In this document: piece after piece, positions 1 through 6,501 of the stretch
How the letters are laid out: each line of letters starts with the position of its first letter
Numbering within the stretch: position 1 is the first letter of the stretch
NCBI GenBank assembly: GCA_902774325.1
Contig: CACYIC010000014.1
Location: 1-33,048, forward strand
Reading direction: 5' to 3'
Source: an uncultured Ruminococcus sp.
GTDB taxonomy: Bacteria; Bacillota; Clostridia; Oscillospirales; Acutalibacteraceae
DNA length: 33,048 nucleotides
Notes under the pieces: generated by a model
What the model was told of the DNA's origin: nothing
Seen by the model: only the letters and a program-made list of their open reading frames with translations
The model's database searches: none
Translations under genes and position numbers: made by a program

Positions 1-177
1 TGTACCTTTTAGTGTGTACTCACTGTAATTCCTTGAGCTTCTTCACTCAAAGTCATTACGGGTTTCTTTCTTTCCTTATTGTTCAATTTTCAAGGTTCTT
101 TGTTCATAATCTACAATAAACGACTTCATTCTTTGGTGATTATTCACATCCGAATCAGTCTTTGTTGTCGACCGAAC
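1..177 (-). ncRNA. Probable rRNA operon leader transcript (5' part)
   Basis: Read on the minus strand, this stretch follows a strong promoter and contains AAGAACCTTGAAAATTGAAC (about 84-109), which resembles the boxA-like TTGAAAA element of Firmicute rRNA leaders and spacers. It also contains a short hairpin of the form TTGAG...CTCAA (about 33-50). No open reading frame of note is present. The mature 16S gene is not inside the window, so the identity rests on the promoter, the leader motif and the origin-proximal position. A tRNA operon leader is the main alternative. Confidence 0.6.
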
Positions 178-183
178 ATTGCA

Positions 184-212
184 ATTATAATACGGTTTTC
201 GCGAAAAGTCAA
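184..212 (-). promoter_or_regulatory. Strong sigma-A promoter with A/T-rich UP-like region (probable rRNA promoter)
   Basis: On the minus strand TTGACT (207-212) and TATAAT (184-189) are separated by exactly 17 bases. Upstream (213-245) lie alternating runs of A and T that resemble an UP element, a hallmark of stable-RNA promoters. Transcription would start near 177 and run off the left edge. The stretch from 246 to 342 holds no supported gene. Confidence 0.8.
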
Positions 213-342
213 CCCTTTTTTAAAAAATTTTTCAAATTTTTTCAAGGTTTTTTTCGTCTTGTGTTTTTTAGCGAATATCAGTCCGTTTACCCACAATATA
301 TTGCGCCGCGCGGATTTTGATGCTTTATCACTTTAAAATAAG

Positions 343-365
343 TCGGCGGAGAAGATCTCCGCCGA
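343..365 (-). terminator. Terminator of the lipoprotein gene at 391-915
   Basis: TCGGCGGAGA (343-352) and its exact complement (356-365) form a 10-bp stem with a 3-base loop. On the minus strand it is followed by a moderately T-rich tail (TTATTTTAAAG). It lies 25 bases past the stop codon of the lipoprotein gene and separates it from the rRNA promoter. Confidence 0.75.
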
Positions 366-390
366 ACACCGTTTTTATTATTCCGAAGGC

Positions 391-915
391 TTATTTTCCC
401 TTAAAGCTCCTGAAGCGCTTGAGCACCTCCTCGCGGTGCTTGTAGTTGTCGCTGTTCTTGTCGGGGTTCTCGTTATTGATGGAATTATCGTTATAGATCA
501 TCATGAACTTGCCGCTGTCGGAAAGGTAGGCGTTGACCTCGGGAAGCTCGAGGATGGAAAATTTTCCGTTATTCTTCACCTCGGAGATGATCTCGTCGGC
601 AGTCGCGGGGGGATTCTTCGTGTCGAACTCATAAAGCTCGATCGTAACGTTTTTTACGACATATTCGGTGTATTTGTTGCCCGCCTTGGCGCCGATAAGC
701 GAGGCGTCCATCTTTGTCACCGTGTCTGTCTGAAGGGGATTGATGTAGCCGTAAGCGGAAAAATAGGTCGCGAGCCCGTCAAGCGTGTCGGCGTAATCCG
801 ACGCGTTGAGGCTTTTTGCCTCGTCGCCTGTTTCAACCTTCGGAACGCTGTTGCAGCCGGAAGCGAAAACCAATATCAAACCCGCGCATAGAAGAGCGGC
901 TAAAAATCTTTTCAT
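391..915 (-). CDS. Small lipoprotein of unknown function
   Basis: A 174-residue secreted lipoprotein. The N-terminus MKRFLAALLCAGLILVFASG precedes Cys21 in an ASGC lipobox, so the mature protein should be lipid-anchored on the outer face of the membrane. The rest is hydrophilic with no motif I recognise; a central stretch (about residues 60-150) alternates beta-type segments with YTEYVVKN and SILELPEVN. The start is the second ATG (915), because AAAGGA lies 8 bases before it, whereas the ATG at 921 is only 2 bases from that site. It has its own promoter (965-992) and terminator (343-365), so it is monocistronic. The signal peptide closely resembles that of the lipoprotein at 30426-31217, but I see no clear similarity in the mature parts. 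Function is unknown. Confidence 0.8.
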   Translation of the reverse strand: MKRFLAALLCAGLILVFASGCNSVPKVETGDEAKSLNASDYADTLDGLATYFSAYGYINPLQTDTVTKMDASLIGAKAGNKYTEYVVKNVTIELYEFDTKNPPATADEIISEVKNNGKFSILELPEVNAYLSDSGKFMMIYNDNSINNENPDKNSDNYKHREEVLKRFRSFKGK

Positions 916-927
916 AATCATGATCCT

Positions 928-964
928 TTCAAAAATAATAAAGGTGACGCGAATACATCACCTT
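928..964 (-). terminator. Terminator after the G5/3D protein gene
   Basis: On the minus strand AAGGTGA (958-964) pairs with TCACCTT (941-947), followed by TTATTATTTTT (930-940). It lies 60-100 bases downstream of the G5/3D protein stop codon. The start of the next transcript (-10 at 965-970) falls at its edge, so the same hairpin would form the 5' end of the lipoprotein mRNA. Confidence 0.6.
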
Positions 965-992
965 ATTATAACATATATTTTTCAGAAATCAA
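965..992 (-). promoter_or_regulatory. Promoter of the lipoprotein gene
   Basis: TTGATT (987-992) and TATAAT (965-970) on the minus strand, 16-base spacer. The predicted start is about 45 bases upstream of the lipoprotein start codon. Confidence 0.65.
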
Positions 993-1026
993 TCATTTTC
1001 CGAAAAACACACAATCTGTTTTTCAA

Positions 1027-2175
1027 TTATTCTATAACGTATACGTTCACGTCGCGTCTGCCGAAGTTGCAGCACTCGTCGTAGGTGAAGTAGAAGCAGT
1101 CAACGATCGCCGAACCGTCCATCAGCGCTCCGCCTGTATCTATCGCGGTGGCGTAGCCGTAAACAAAGCTTCCGTCCACGGACTCGATATAGAGCTTTGA
1201 GCCGTAGGGGATGAGGTCGGGATTGACCGCGACTCCGCCGACATAAACGGTGTTGCCCGTTGCGGTAAGAGAGCCCGCGGGAGCGGTATAAGCCGTGCCC
1301 GAGCCCGAAAGCATATATTTATAGGAAACCTCGACGCCGTTGCTGTCGGTGAAGCTTCCCTCGCCTCCGGTTGAGCCCGCGCCCTTAGCACCGACAAGAG
1401 TTACCTCGTCAACAGGCTTCCTGATGACCTTTTCGGCAACGACCTCGCTGCTGTCCTTTTTTCCGTCGATATATTTCACGCGGGAAACAACAGCCTTTTC
1501 GCCCTCAACGCCCTTGGTCTTGAGCTTGGTCTCGCCCAGCTCGACCTCGTCGGAGTTTTCGGTCACACAGTCGTAGCTGATTTTTTTCGATGTAGTTACA
1601 TTCTTATAGGTGACGCGCCTGATCGTAAGCTTGTCGATGTTTTTTACCTGCTCGTTTCTCTCGACGCTGAGGATGTCGTCCTTGCCAAGCTTCACGCCCG
1701 CCAGCGCAAGACTTTCGGCAACTACGCCATAAGGAAGAAGGAGCTCTGTTGTCTCGCCGTCGGCAGTGAGCTTTATCTTCTTCGCGTCGAGGATCCTGAT
1801 CTCCGTCGCACCGTTTATGATCGTTTCGGGCGCGGGATCAACGAGCTGTTCCTTGCCTACCTCGATCGAAAACTGCTCGAGCACGCCCGCGACCGTGCCG
1901 CCCGATACCACGTTAAGGTCGATATCCCTGCCGTCGGTGATATGGATATCATACACCCTGGCGGTATTATCCTTGAGTATCTCTGCGAGCTGCGCGGGAG
2001 ATTTCTCCGCGTCTGAGGCGCCGTTGCCGTTCGCGGCAGCCGCGACCGTCATTACCGAGCCGAAGATCACCAGTACCGCAAGAAGCATCGCGAAAACCGA
2101 GCGGGTCACGCCGAGCTTGGTGATTTCTCTTTCGTTTTCAACAGGTTTCTTTTCCTTGGTCTGTTCGTTGTTCAT
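1027..2175 (-). CDS. Membrane-anchored G5/3D-domain cell-wall protein (YabE-like)
   Basis: A 382-residue protein with the layout of YabE/resuscitation-promoting-factor-like wall proteins. It has a short cytoplasmic tail, a membrane segment or uncleaved signal (about 26-48), and two DUF348 ubiquitin-like repeats (about 73-130 and 133-178). A G5 domain (about 185-263) and a Gly/Ser linker follow. The C-terminal 3D domain (about 305-382) carries IPYGS, DTGG (Asp346) and VDCF (Asp359), two of the family's three conserved aspartates; the first position reads Asn318 (VAVNP), a variant I believe is common in Clostridia. 3D domains belong to the double-psi-barrel group that includes MltA-type lytic transglycosylases, so a role in peptidoglycan turnover is likely. 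The start is ATG 2175, because AAAGGAG sits 8 bases upstream; the ATG 18 bases further out overlaps that site. Monocistronic with a near-perfect promoter at 2298-2326. Confidence 0.88.
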   Translation of the reverse strand: MNNEQTKEKKPVENEREITKLGVTRSVFAMLLAVLVIFGSVMTVAAAANGNGASDAEKSPAQLAEILKDNTARVYDIHITDGRDIDLNVVSGGTVAGVLEQFSIEVGKEQLVDPAPETIINGATEIRILDAKKIKLTADGETTELLLPYGVVAESLALAGVKLGKDDILSVERNEQVKNIDKLTIRRVTYKNVTTSKKISYDCVTENSDEVELGETKLKTKGVEGEKAVVSRVKYIDGKKDSSEVVAEKVIRKPVDEVTLVGAKGAGSTGGEGSFTDSNGVEVSYKYMLSGSGTAYTAPAGSLTATGNTVYVGGVAVNPDLIPYGSKLYIESVDGSFVYGYATAIDTGGALMDGSAIVDCFYFTYDECCNFGRRDVNVYVIE

Positions 2176-2297
2176 TTCAAATACTCCTTTCAAACAAAGG
2201 CCGAAATACCTTCAAACGGAACCTCGAAATCTTTCCATTACCTTTTCAAAAACCGTTTTGCAAGTTGAAATTGTGTGCTTGGGTTTTTGTTGAGCGT

Positions 2298-2326
2298 ATT
2301 ATAACGCCGTTTTTTGGTGATGTCAA
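2298..2326 (-). promoter_or_regulatory. Consensus sigma-A promoter of the G5/3D gene
   Basis: TTGACA (2321-2326) and TATAAT (2298-2303) on the minus strand with a 17-base spacer, a full match to the vegetative consensus. The leader to the start codon is about 115 bases. Confidence 0.85.
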
Positions 2327-2504
2327 ACAATTCATACTTTTAATTTTTGTGAAATATGCACGACGATTTGTGCTATTTTTTCAAAAGAGAATTAAAATAC
2401 AGGCGCTTTCCCACAGCATATCCTGCAAATCATTGGTCAATTTGCAAGAATTTCAAACTCCCGATTTTGTAACCGTTTTGTAACCATCTTATGAAAGAAC
2501 GCAC

Positions 2505-2544
2505 AAAAAAGAAGCGCCCTACTCAGGAATCAGGCGCTTTTTTC
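2505..2544 (-). terminator. Second (bidirectional) terminator downstream of thrH
   Basis: AAGCGCC (2512-2518) pairs with GGCGCTT (2533-2539). It is flanked by a run of A on the left and a run of T on the right, so it could act on either strand. On the minus strand the stem is followed by CTTTTTTGTG. It backs up the hairpin at 2563-2588, which lies closer to the gene. Confidence 0.7.
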
Positions 2545-2554
2545 ATATACAGCG

Positions 2555-2593
2555 TCAGAAAACCGGCGAAGCACTCAGGCTTCGCCGGCTCTT
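2555..2593 (-). terminator. First terminator downstream of thrH
   Basis: CCGGCGAAG (2563-2571) pairs perfectly with CTTCGCCGG (2580-2588), with an 8-base loop and a TTTTCTG tail on the minus strand. It lies about 65 bases beyond the thrH stop codon. Confidence 0.75.
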
Positions 2594-2653
2594 TTGCAGA
2601 TATTTTTATTCTTTTTAGGGTTTACATCAGCTATTGACAGAAAGACTATTAAA

Positions 2654-3262
2654 TCAGTCCATAGCCTTTTTGATGGCGTCGAGCAGGTCGGCGTATTCCT
2701 CAAAGGCGGGTAGATTGGGATTGTCAGCCTTGATCTTGTCGGTGCTTTTGAAGAGGAAGCCCGCCTTACTCGCGTTTATCATGCCGAGGTCGTTATAGCT
2801 GTCGCCCGAGGCGATAGTCTGAAAGCCGCAGGACTGCAGCGCCTTGACCGTGGTGTACTTTGACTTTTCGCAGCGCATTTTGAAGCCTGTGATCTCGCCG
2901 TTCTCGGCGACCTCAAGGGTATTGCAAAAGATCGTGGGCATACCGAGCTTCTTCATGAGCGGCGCGGCAAACTGCGAAAAGGTGTCGCTGATGATGATAA
3001 CCTGGCAGATCGAGCGAAGCTCGTCGAGGAATTCCTTTGCTCCCTCCATCGGGTCTATCGTCGCTATAACGTCCTGGATCTCCCTGAGTCCCAGACCGTG
3101 CTCCTTGAGGATAGCGAGGCGGTAATTCATGAGCTTGTCGTAGTCGGGCTCGTCGCGGGTGGTTTTTTTCAGCTCCGGAATGCCCGCCGCCTCGGCAAAG
3201 GCGATCCAGATTTCGGGAACCAATACGCCCTCAAGATCAAGACAGGTAATATACATATTCAT
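2654..3262 (-). CDS. thrH: HAD-family phosphoserine phosphatase / homoserine phosphotransferase ThrH
   Basis: A 202-residue HAD hydrolase. Motif I is DLEGVLVPEIW (from Asp9), motif II is IISDTFSQF, and the Mg-binding motif is SGDSYNDLGM. The opening CLDLEGVLVPEIWIAFAE is nearly identical to my memory of Pseudomonas ThrH (about 205 residues), which has a Glu where the second motif-I Asp normally lies. ThrH dephosphorylates phosphoserine and can transfer the phosphate to homoserine, linking serine and threonine synthesis in the cytoplasm. The start is ATG 3262, preceded by AAGGAAGGAAG at proper spacing; an ATG 45 bases further upstream lies before that site and close to the promoter. Transcribed alone from the promoter at 3298-3326 and ended by two hairpins. 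The substrate is inferred from the family, not from context. Confidence 0.92.
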   Translation of the reverse strand: MNMYITCLDLEGVLVPEIWIAFAEAAGIPELKKTTRDEPDYDKLMNYRLAILKEHGLGLREIQDVIATIDPMEGAKEFLDELRSICQVIIISDTFSQFAAPLMKKLGMPTIFCNTLEVAENGEITGFKMRCEKSKYTTVKALQSCGFQTIASGDSYNDLGMINASKAGFLFKSTDKIKADNPNLPAFEEYADLLDAIKKAMD

Positions 3263-3297
3263 TCTGATTTCTTCCTTCCTTTTAATGTACAGGAAAC

Positions 3298-3326
3298 AGT
3301 ATACCACCGTTTTGCAATTTCGTCAA
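3298..3326 (-). promoter_or_regulatory. Promoter of thrH
   Basis: TTGACG (3321-3326) and TATACT (3298-3303) on the minus strand, 17-base spacer. The predicted start is roughly 30 bases before the chosen start codon. Confidence 0.75.
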
Positions 3327-3377
3327 CGTTTTCCTGCAAAAAACCGGCGGCTGGATTTGGCGATCTTCCGGAAGGCA

Positions 3378-3407
3378 AAAGAAAACGCCCGAGCCGTCGG
3401 GCGTTTT
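3378..3407 (-). terminator. Terminator of the phosphoribosyltransferase-like gene
   Basis: AAAACGCCCGA (3382-3392) and TCGGGCGTTTT (3397-3407) form an 11-bp stem with a 4-base loop. The minus-strand side ends in TTTTCTTTTG. It is symmetrical and could work in both directions. It lies 15 bases past the stop codon. Confidence 0.8.
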
Positions 3408-3422
3408 TGGGTATTTATTCGT

Positions 3423-4058
3423 TTACAGCTTTGAATAGCCGAAGCTGTTGATCAGCGCCTCTATCCTCTCGCCGTTCTGACATTTTGGACAGACATGAGG
3501 CTTATAGCTTTCATAGTCGCCAAGGTCGTGAGGATTGAAGATGGAGTGGACCGGATTTCCGTCGCACTCGTCGACCGTCGCGAATATCGCGGAAACGCCG
3601 ACGACCTTGCCGCCATAGTATTTTACCGCGTCAATAGCCGCGAGAGCGCTCTTGCCGGTCGTTACGGAAGCGGCTATGATAAGCACGTGCTTGCCCGCGA
3701 GCATGGGAACGAGGTTGTCGCGGAAAATCATCTGACCGCCGCCGATGAATTCCGGCGACATGATATAGATGGTCTGGTGGGCGTTCATATTTACATAATC
3801 GTCGCGGGTGAGCTCCTCCGCGACGCAGGCTCCGATGACCTCGGTGCCGTCAAGACAGAGAATGGTATCTATAATGGTGTTGGTGCGGTATGAGGAAACC
3901 ATCTCCGAAGCGACCGCCTGAGCCTCGGAAAGACGCGTTTTCTGGGTAGATACGTCGATAAAGTAATTGGTGTGGCTGTGCATGGTCGCGAAATGACCCT
4001 TTTTTACTCTCAGAAAGACATTTTTATTCTTTGTTCTGATTTTATATTCCTTTTCCAC
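3423..4058 (-). CDS. Orotate-phosphoribosyltransferase-like protein with C-terminal zinc knuckle
   Basis: A 211-residue type I phosphoribosyltransferase-fold protein. The core is recognisable from TIIDTILCLDGTEVIGACVAEEL (about 60-82), the hood-type loop MSPEFIGGGQMIFRDN and the PRPP-loop region VLIIAASVTTGKSALAAID. A C-terminal CPKC is the visible half of a possible metal site (HVCPKCQNG). In standard family members the two residues before the T-T-G loop are acidic; here they are Ala-Ala, so catalysis may differ. Annotation pipelines often call such proteins orotate phosphoribosyltransferase (PyrE), but no other pyrimidine gene is nearby. The start is GTG 4058, with AAAGGAGG 7 bases upstream. 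It has its own promoter (4108-4136) and terminator (3378-3407). A PRPP-binding or regulatory role is as likely as PyrE activity. Confidence 0.75.
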   Translation of the reverse strand: MEKEYKIRTKNKNVFLRVKKGHFATMHSHTNYFIDVSTQKTRLSEAQAVASEMVSSYRTNTIIDTILCLDGTEVIGACVAEELTRDDYVNMNAHQTIYIMSPEFIGGGQMIFRDNLVPMLAGKHVLIIAASVTTGKSALAAIDAVKYYGGKVVGVSAIFATVDECDGNPVHSIFNPHDLGDYESYKPHVCPKCQNGERIEALINSFGYSKL

Positions 4059-4107
4059 TGAAGATCCTCCTTTGAATCTTTTTTTGAGAAAAATTCATTT
4101 CCACTAT

Positions 4108-4136
4108 ATTTTACACCATGACGGCAAAATAATCAA
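4108..4136 (-). promoter_or_regulatory. Promoter of the phosphoribosyltransferase-like gene
   Basis: TTGATT (4131-4136) and TAAAAT (4108-4113) on the minus strand, spacer of 17 bases. Confidence 0.65.
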
Positions 4137-4146
4137 GTCTTTTATA

Positions 4147-4178
4147 CCGAAAAGCGCCCGGATGACCGAGCGCCTTTA
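4147..4178 (-). terminator. Terminator of the DHHW-NUDIX operon
   Basis: On the minus strand GGCGCTCGG pairs with CCGGGCGC (one U-G pair) around a 4-base loop at 4162-4165, followed by TTTTC. The outer A/T pairs extend the stem. It lies about 30 bases after the NUDIX stop codon. Confidence 0.75.
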
Positions 4179-4208
4179 TTTGCCTTAATACTTAGCTTTG
4201 AACCGCTG

Positions 4209-4904
4209 TCAGTTTCTCAGAAGATGGATCGCTGTTTCAGCCTTCTCGATTATTCTCAGGTCGTTGTCGTAGGTACACATCTTGCGCGCCTGCTGCAGAT
4301 CGACCCAGATAAAGCTGTCGATCTCCTCCTCCTGGATTCTCACGTTATCGGTAAAGGCGCGGGCAAGAAAGAACACCACGCGCTTGCGGATCTTTCCGAA
4401 CGGGCAGTACTCGCTGATCTCGCGGAAGCCCGGGGTTATCGTTACGTCGAGCCCGGTCTCCTCCTTGATCTCGCGGACGGCGGTCTCCTGCTCGGTTTCG
4501 CCCTCCTCGATATGACCCTTCGGGAAGCTCCAGTATCTGCCGTTGTTGTTCTTGACGAGCAGTATCTTTGTGTTCTGCCGCGTCTTGTAGAAGATTATGC
4601 CGCCGCAGGATTTTTCGTATAGGCAGCGAATGCTTTCGATCTTGACGTTTCTCAGCCTTCCGAGGATCCTGCGGAGCTCGGGCTCATAGAATATCTCGCC
4701 GTACTGGGAGATTATGGGCTTTTCGCCCTCCATGCCCTCAAAGCGGACAACGGCTGCAACGATACCGTCAAAGTAATCGCCGACGTGCCTGCGAGTAACG
4801 ATATACGCGCTTTTGTTGTGAATACCGCCGATATTGACGAAAGCAGAATAAAGCTCGTCGCTGATTTTTCCAAAGACCGAAGCCCTAACATTTTCCGCCA
4901 GCAT
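4209..4904 (-). CDS. NUDIX hydrolase with an N-terminal extension
   Basis: A 231-residue protein in two parts. Residues 1-95 are an unrecognised N-terminal region. The NUDIX domain (about 97-225) carries the full Nudix box GHIEEGETEQETAVREIKEE plus TGL, followed by KRVVFFLARAF and IQEEEIDSFIWVDL. The box residues that bind Mg2+ (REIKEE) are all present, so hydrolysis of a nucleoside-diphosphate-linked substrate in the cytoplasm is expected; the substrate cannot be read from sequence. The FPKGHIEEGE form resembles Ap4A-hydrolase and MutT-like members. AAGGGGG lies 7 bases before ATG 4904. The gene starts 24 bases after the DHHW-protein stop and is probably co-transcribed with it from 6297-6325. 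Confidence 0.88.
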   Translation of the reverse strand: MLAENVRASVFGKISDELYSAFVNIGGIHNKSAYIVTRRHVGDYFDGIVAAVVRFEGMEGEKPIISQYGEIFYEPELRRILGRLRNVKIESIRCLYEKSCGGIIFYKTRQNTKILLVKNNNGRYWSFPKGHIEEGETEQETAVREIKEETGLDVTITPGFREISEYCPFGKIRKRVVFFLARAFTDNVRIQEEEIDSFIWVDLQQARKMCTYDNDLRIIEKAETAIHLLRN

Positions 4905-4928
4905 GCCGCTGCCCCCTTTCGTGATTTT

Positions 4929-6257
4929 TTAGTTGAACAATCCGCTCATGCTGTCGAGCTGGATCTGAGTATTCGCGCTCATTACTCCGTTAACGAAGAG
5001 CAGGTCGGTGATGCCGTTTTCTCTGCAGTAGCTCGCCAGATCAGTTCCGACCGTATCGCGGAAGTAACGGAAGTCGACGACGTGGACCTCCTCGTAGTTG
5101 TTGGTGAAGTAAGGCGCGATCGCGTTGCCGTAGCTCTCCTTGACGATCACAATCTTCTTGCCCTCCTGAGCGTTTTCGGATGAGGATCTCAAAACCGTCA
5201 GAGGATTGTCGCCCATGATGAATACGCCGTAGGTAAGCGTGCCCTCGGTGGCGTTCTCGTAGTACGGGCTGTCATACTCCTGAGTTTCGCCCGACTCGTC
5301 GGTGATCGTCATGGTCACGCTGTACGGGAATTCCCAATAGTGGACCTCGTCGGAGTCAAGACCCTCCGCAGTGTTGGAGAAGGTTCCGGTGAAGCCCGTG
5401 ATCACCTGCTCGGTGCAGTCCTTGAGCGAGAGCGCGGGCAGCTTGTTGGTGTCGGCAAACGCCTTGTAGGAATAATAAGCTCCGAGTCCCGTCCAGTGGT
5501 GATCGGACTTGAAATAGATGTATTCGCTGTTGTGGTCGGCGAGGTAGTTGTACGGATTGATCGCCTTGACGTCCTTGCTCAGAGCGGCGTAGGCGTCCTT
5601 CATGCTGTCCGCCTGCGAGGTCGAGGGCGCGTCGTCGTCCTTGAGCCTCTGCGGGAGACCAAACTCGGTATGGTTCGGGATGATCATATCGTAGACGTTG
5701 ACGCCCGGGAGCTTCGTCGCCAGATTGTTGACCGTATCGGCATATATCTTAGAGCGCTCCTGACTGCCGCCGAAGAGCTCGTAGCCCGTATTGTGCCAGA
5801 CGTAGATCGCGTAGCTGAGGTAGCCGTTTGTGTTGTCGTCCGGGATATTCGGCGTCTTGAAATAGGTCGGCGAAAGCTCGTTTGAAGCCTCGTCGGCTGT
5901 CGCGGCGCCGCCGTCCTGCTTGTTCATGATGTCTGTGGAAATGGTAGTCGTCTGCTGTTGCTGCTGTTCTCCGCCGCCCTTTGAGCAGCTCCTTATGATA
6001 AGGCTGAACAAAAGTATGATCAGCGCCAGAATGATCACAAAGCCGCAGATTATTATGGCGCGGTTTCTGATCCTTCGTTTCCGCTGCGCCTCTCTGCGCT
6101 TTCTCGCTGCGGCGGCTCTTGCCGCCGAGGAGCGGCCGGAGGGTCTGCGGTTATCAGCGGACGGACGGCGGTCGGCGCGCCTGTCGCGGTAGTCCCGGCG
6201 CAGGCTGTCGTCAAAATTATCGAGATCAAAGTAGTTGTCGCGATCGTTATCGCTCAT
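4929..6257 (-). CDS. Membrane-anchored DHHW-family (SGNH/AlgX-like) protein
   Basis: A 442-residue single-pass membrane protein. The N-terminus is cytoplasmic and very rich in Arg, Asp and Ala (1-66), followed by a membrane segment (about 67-88), a Gln/Thr linker (98-106) and an extracellular domain. That domain contains FKSDHHWTGLGAYYSYKAF with DHHW at about 252-255, the signature of the DHHW family related to SGNH/AlgX acetyl-transfer or esterase domains, and a conserved-looking VKESYGNAIAPYF near residue 380. Family members often accompany an MBOAT O-acyltransferase in polymer acetylation, but none is adjacent here. The start is ATG 6257, since a purine-rich GGGGGAAGAGGAAAG precedes it; the ATG at 6305 lies on the -10 side and is unlikely. 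First gene of a two-gene operon with the NUDIX hydrolase. An envelope role is inferred. Confidence 0.85.
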   Translation of the reverse strand: MSDNDRDNYFDLDNFDDSLRRDYRDRRADRRPSADNRRPSGRSSAARAAAARKRREAQRKRRIRNRAIIICGFVIILALIILLFSLIIRSCSKGGGEQQQQQTTTISTDIMNKQDGGAATADEASNELSPTYFKTPNIPDDNTNGYLSYAIYVWHNTGYELFGGSQERSKIYADTVNNLATKLPGVNVYDMIIPNHTEFGLPQRLKDDDAPSTSQADSMKDAYAALSKDVKAINPYNYLADHNSEYIYFKSDHHWTGLGAYYSYKAFADTNKLPALSLKDCTEQVITGFTGTFSNTAEGLDSDEVHYWEFPYSVTMTITDESGETQEYDSPYYENATEGTLTYGVFIMGDNPLTVLRSSSENAQEGKKIVIVKESYGNAIAPYFTNNYEEVHVVDFRYFRDTVGTDLASYCRENGITDLLFVNGVMSANTQIQLDSMSGLFN

Positions 6258-6296
6258 CTTTCCTCTTCCCCCATTCTTAAATTTACATATATATTT

Positions 6297-6325
6297 ATTA
6301 TACAACAGATTTCTGATTATGACAA
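6297..6325 (-). promoter_or_regulatory. Promoter of the DHHW-NUDIX operon
   Basis: TTGTCA (6320-6325) and TATAAT (6297-6302) on the minus strand, 17-base spacer. Confidence 0.75.
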
Positions 6326-6395
6326 TATCAAACTCGCAATATTTTTATTTTATTCGACTTTTTTCGCGTCTCATTTTTATTTTTGAGCCTTTTCA

Positions 6396-6438
6396 AAACA
6401 AAAATATACCGCCGCGGCAGGTTGGACAGCCGCGGCGG
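6396..6438 (-). terminator. Terminator of the glucokinase gene
   Basis: CCGCCGCGGC (6409-6418) and its complement (6429-6438) form a 10-bp GC stem with a 10-base loop. On the minus strand it is followed by TATATTTTTGTTTT, a classic intrinsic terminator. Confidence 0.88.
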
Positions 6439-6501
6439 AGCGCAGAATTGTTTTATACTGAGCGATTTTGAATAAATTGTTTCAAATCTTATTGTTCAAA
6501 A

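Larger units (their letters stand above)
2176..2653. other. Intergenic region: promoter, leader and paired terminators
   Basis: A 478-base gap without a gene. It contains the leader (about 115 bases) and promoter of the G5/3D gene and two hairpin terminators serving the ThrH gene. A direct repeat TTTTGTAACCG/TTTTGTAACCA lies near 2465-2487. I looked for a known riboswitch in the leader and did not recognise one. The stretch 2330-2460 is A/T-rich and otherwise featureless. Confidence 0.6.

Noticed and set aside
2176..2291. c-di-AMP (ydaO-type) riboswitch before the G5/3D wall-protein gene
   Set aside because: Such riboswitches often precede wall-hydrolase genes, but I did not recognise the conserved core in this 115-base leader.
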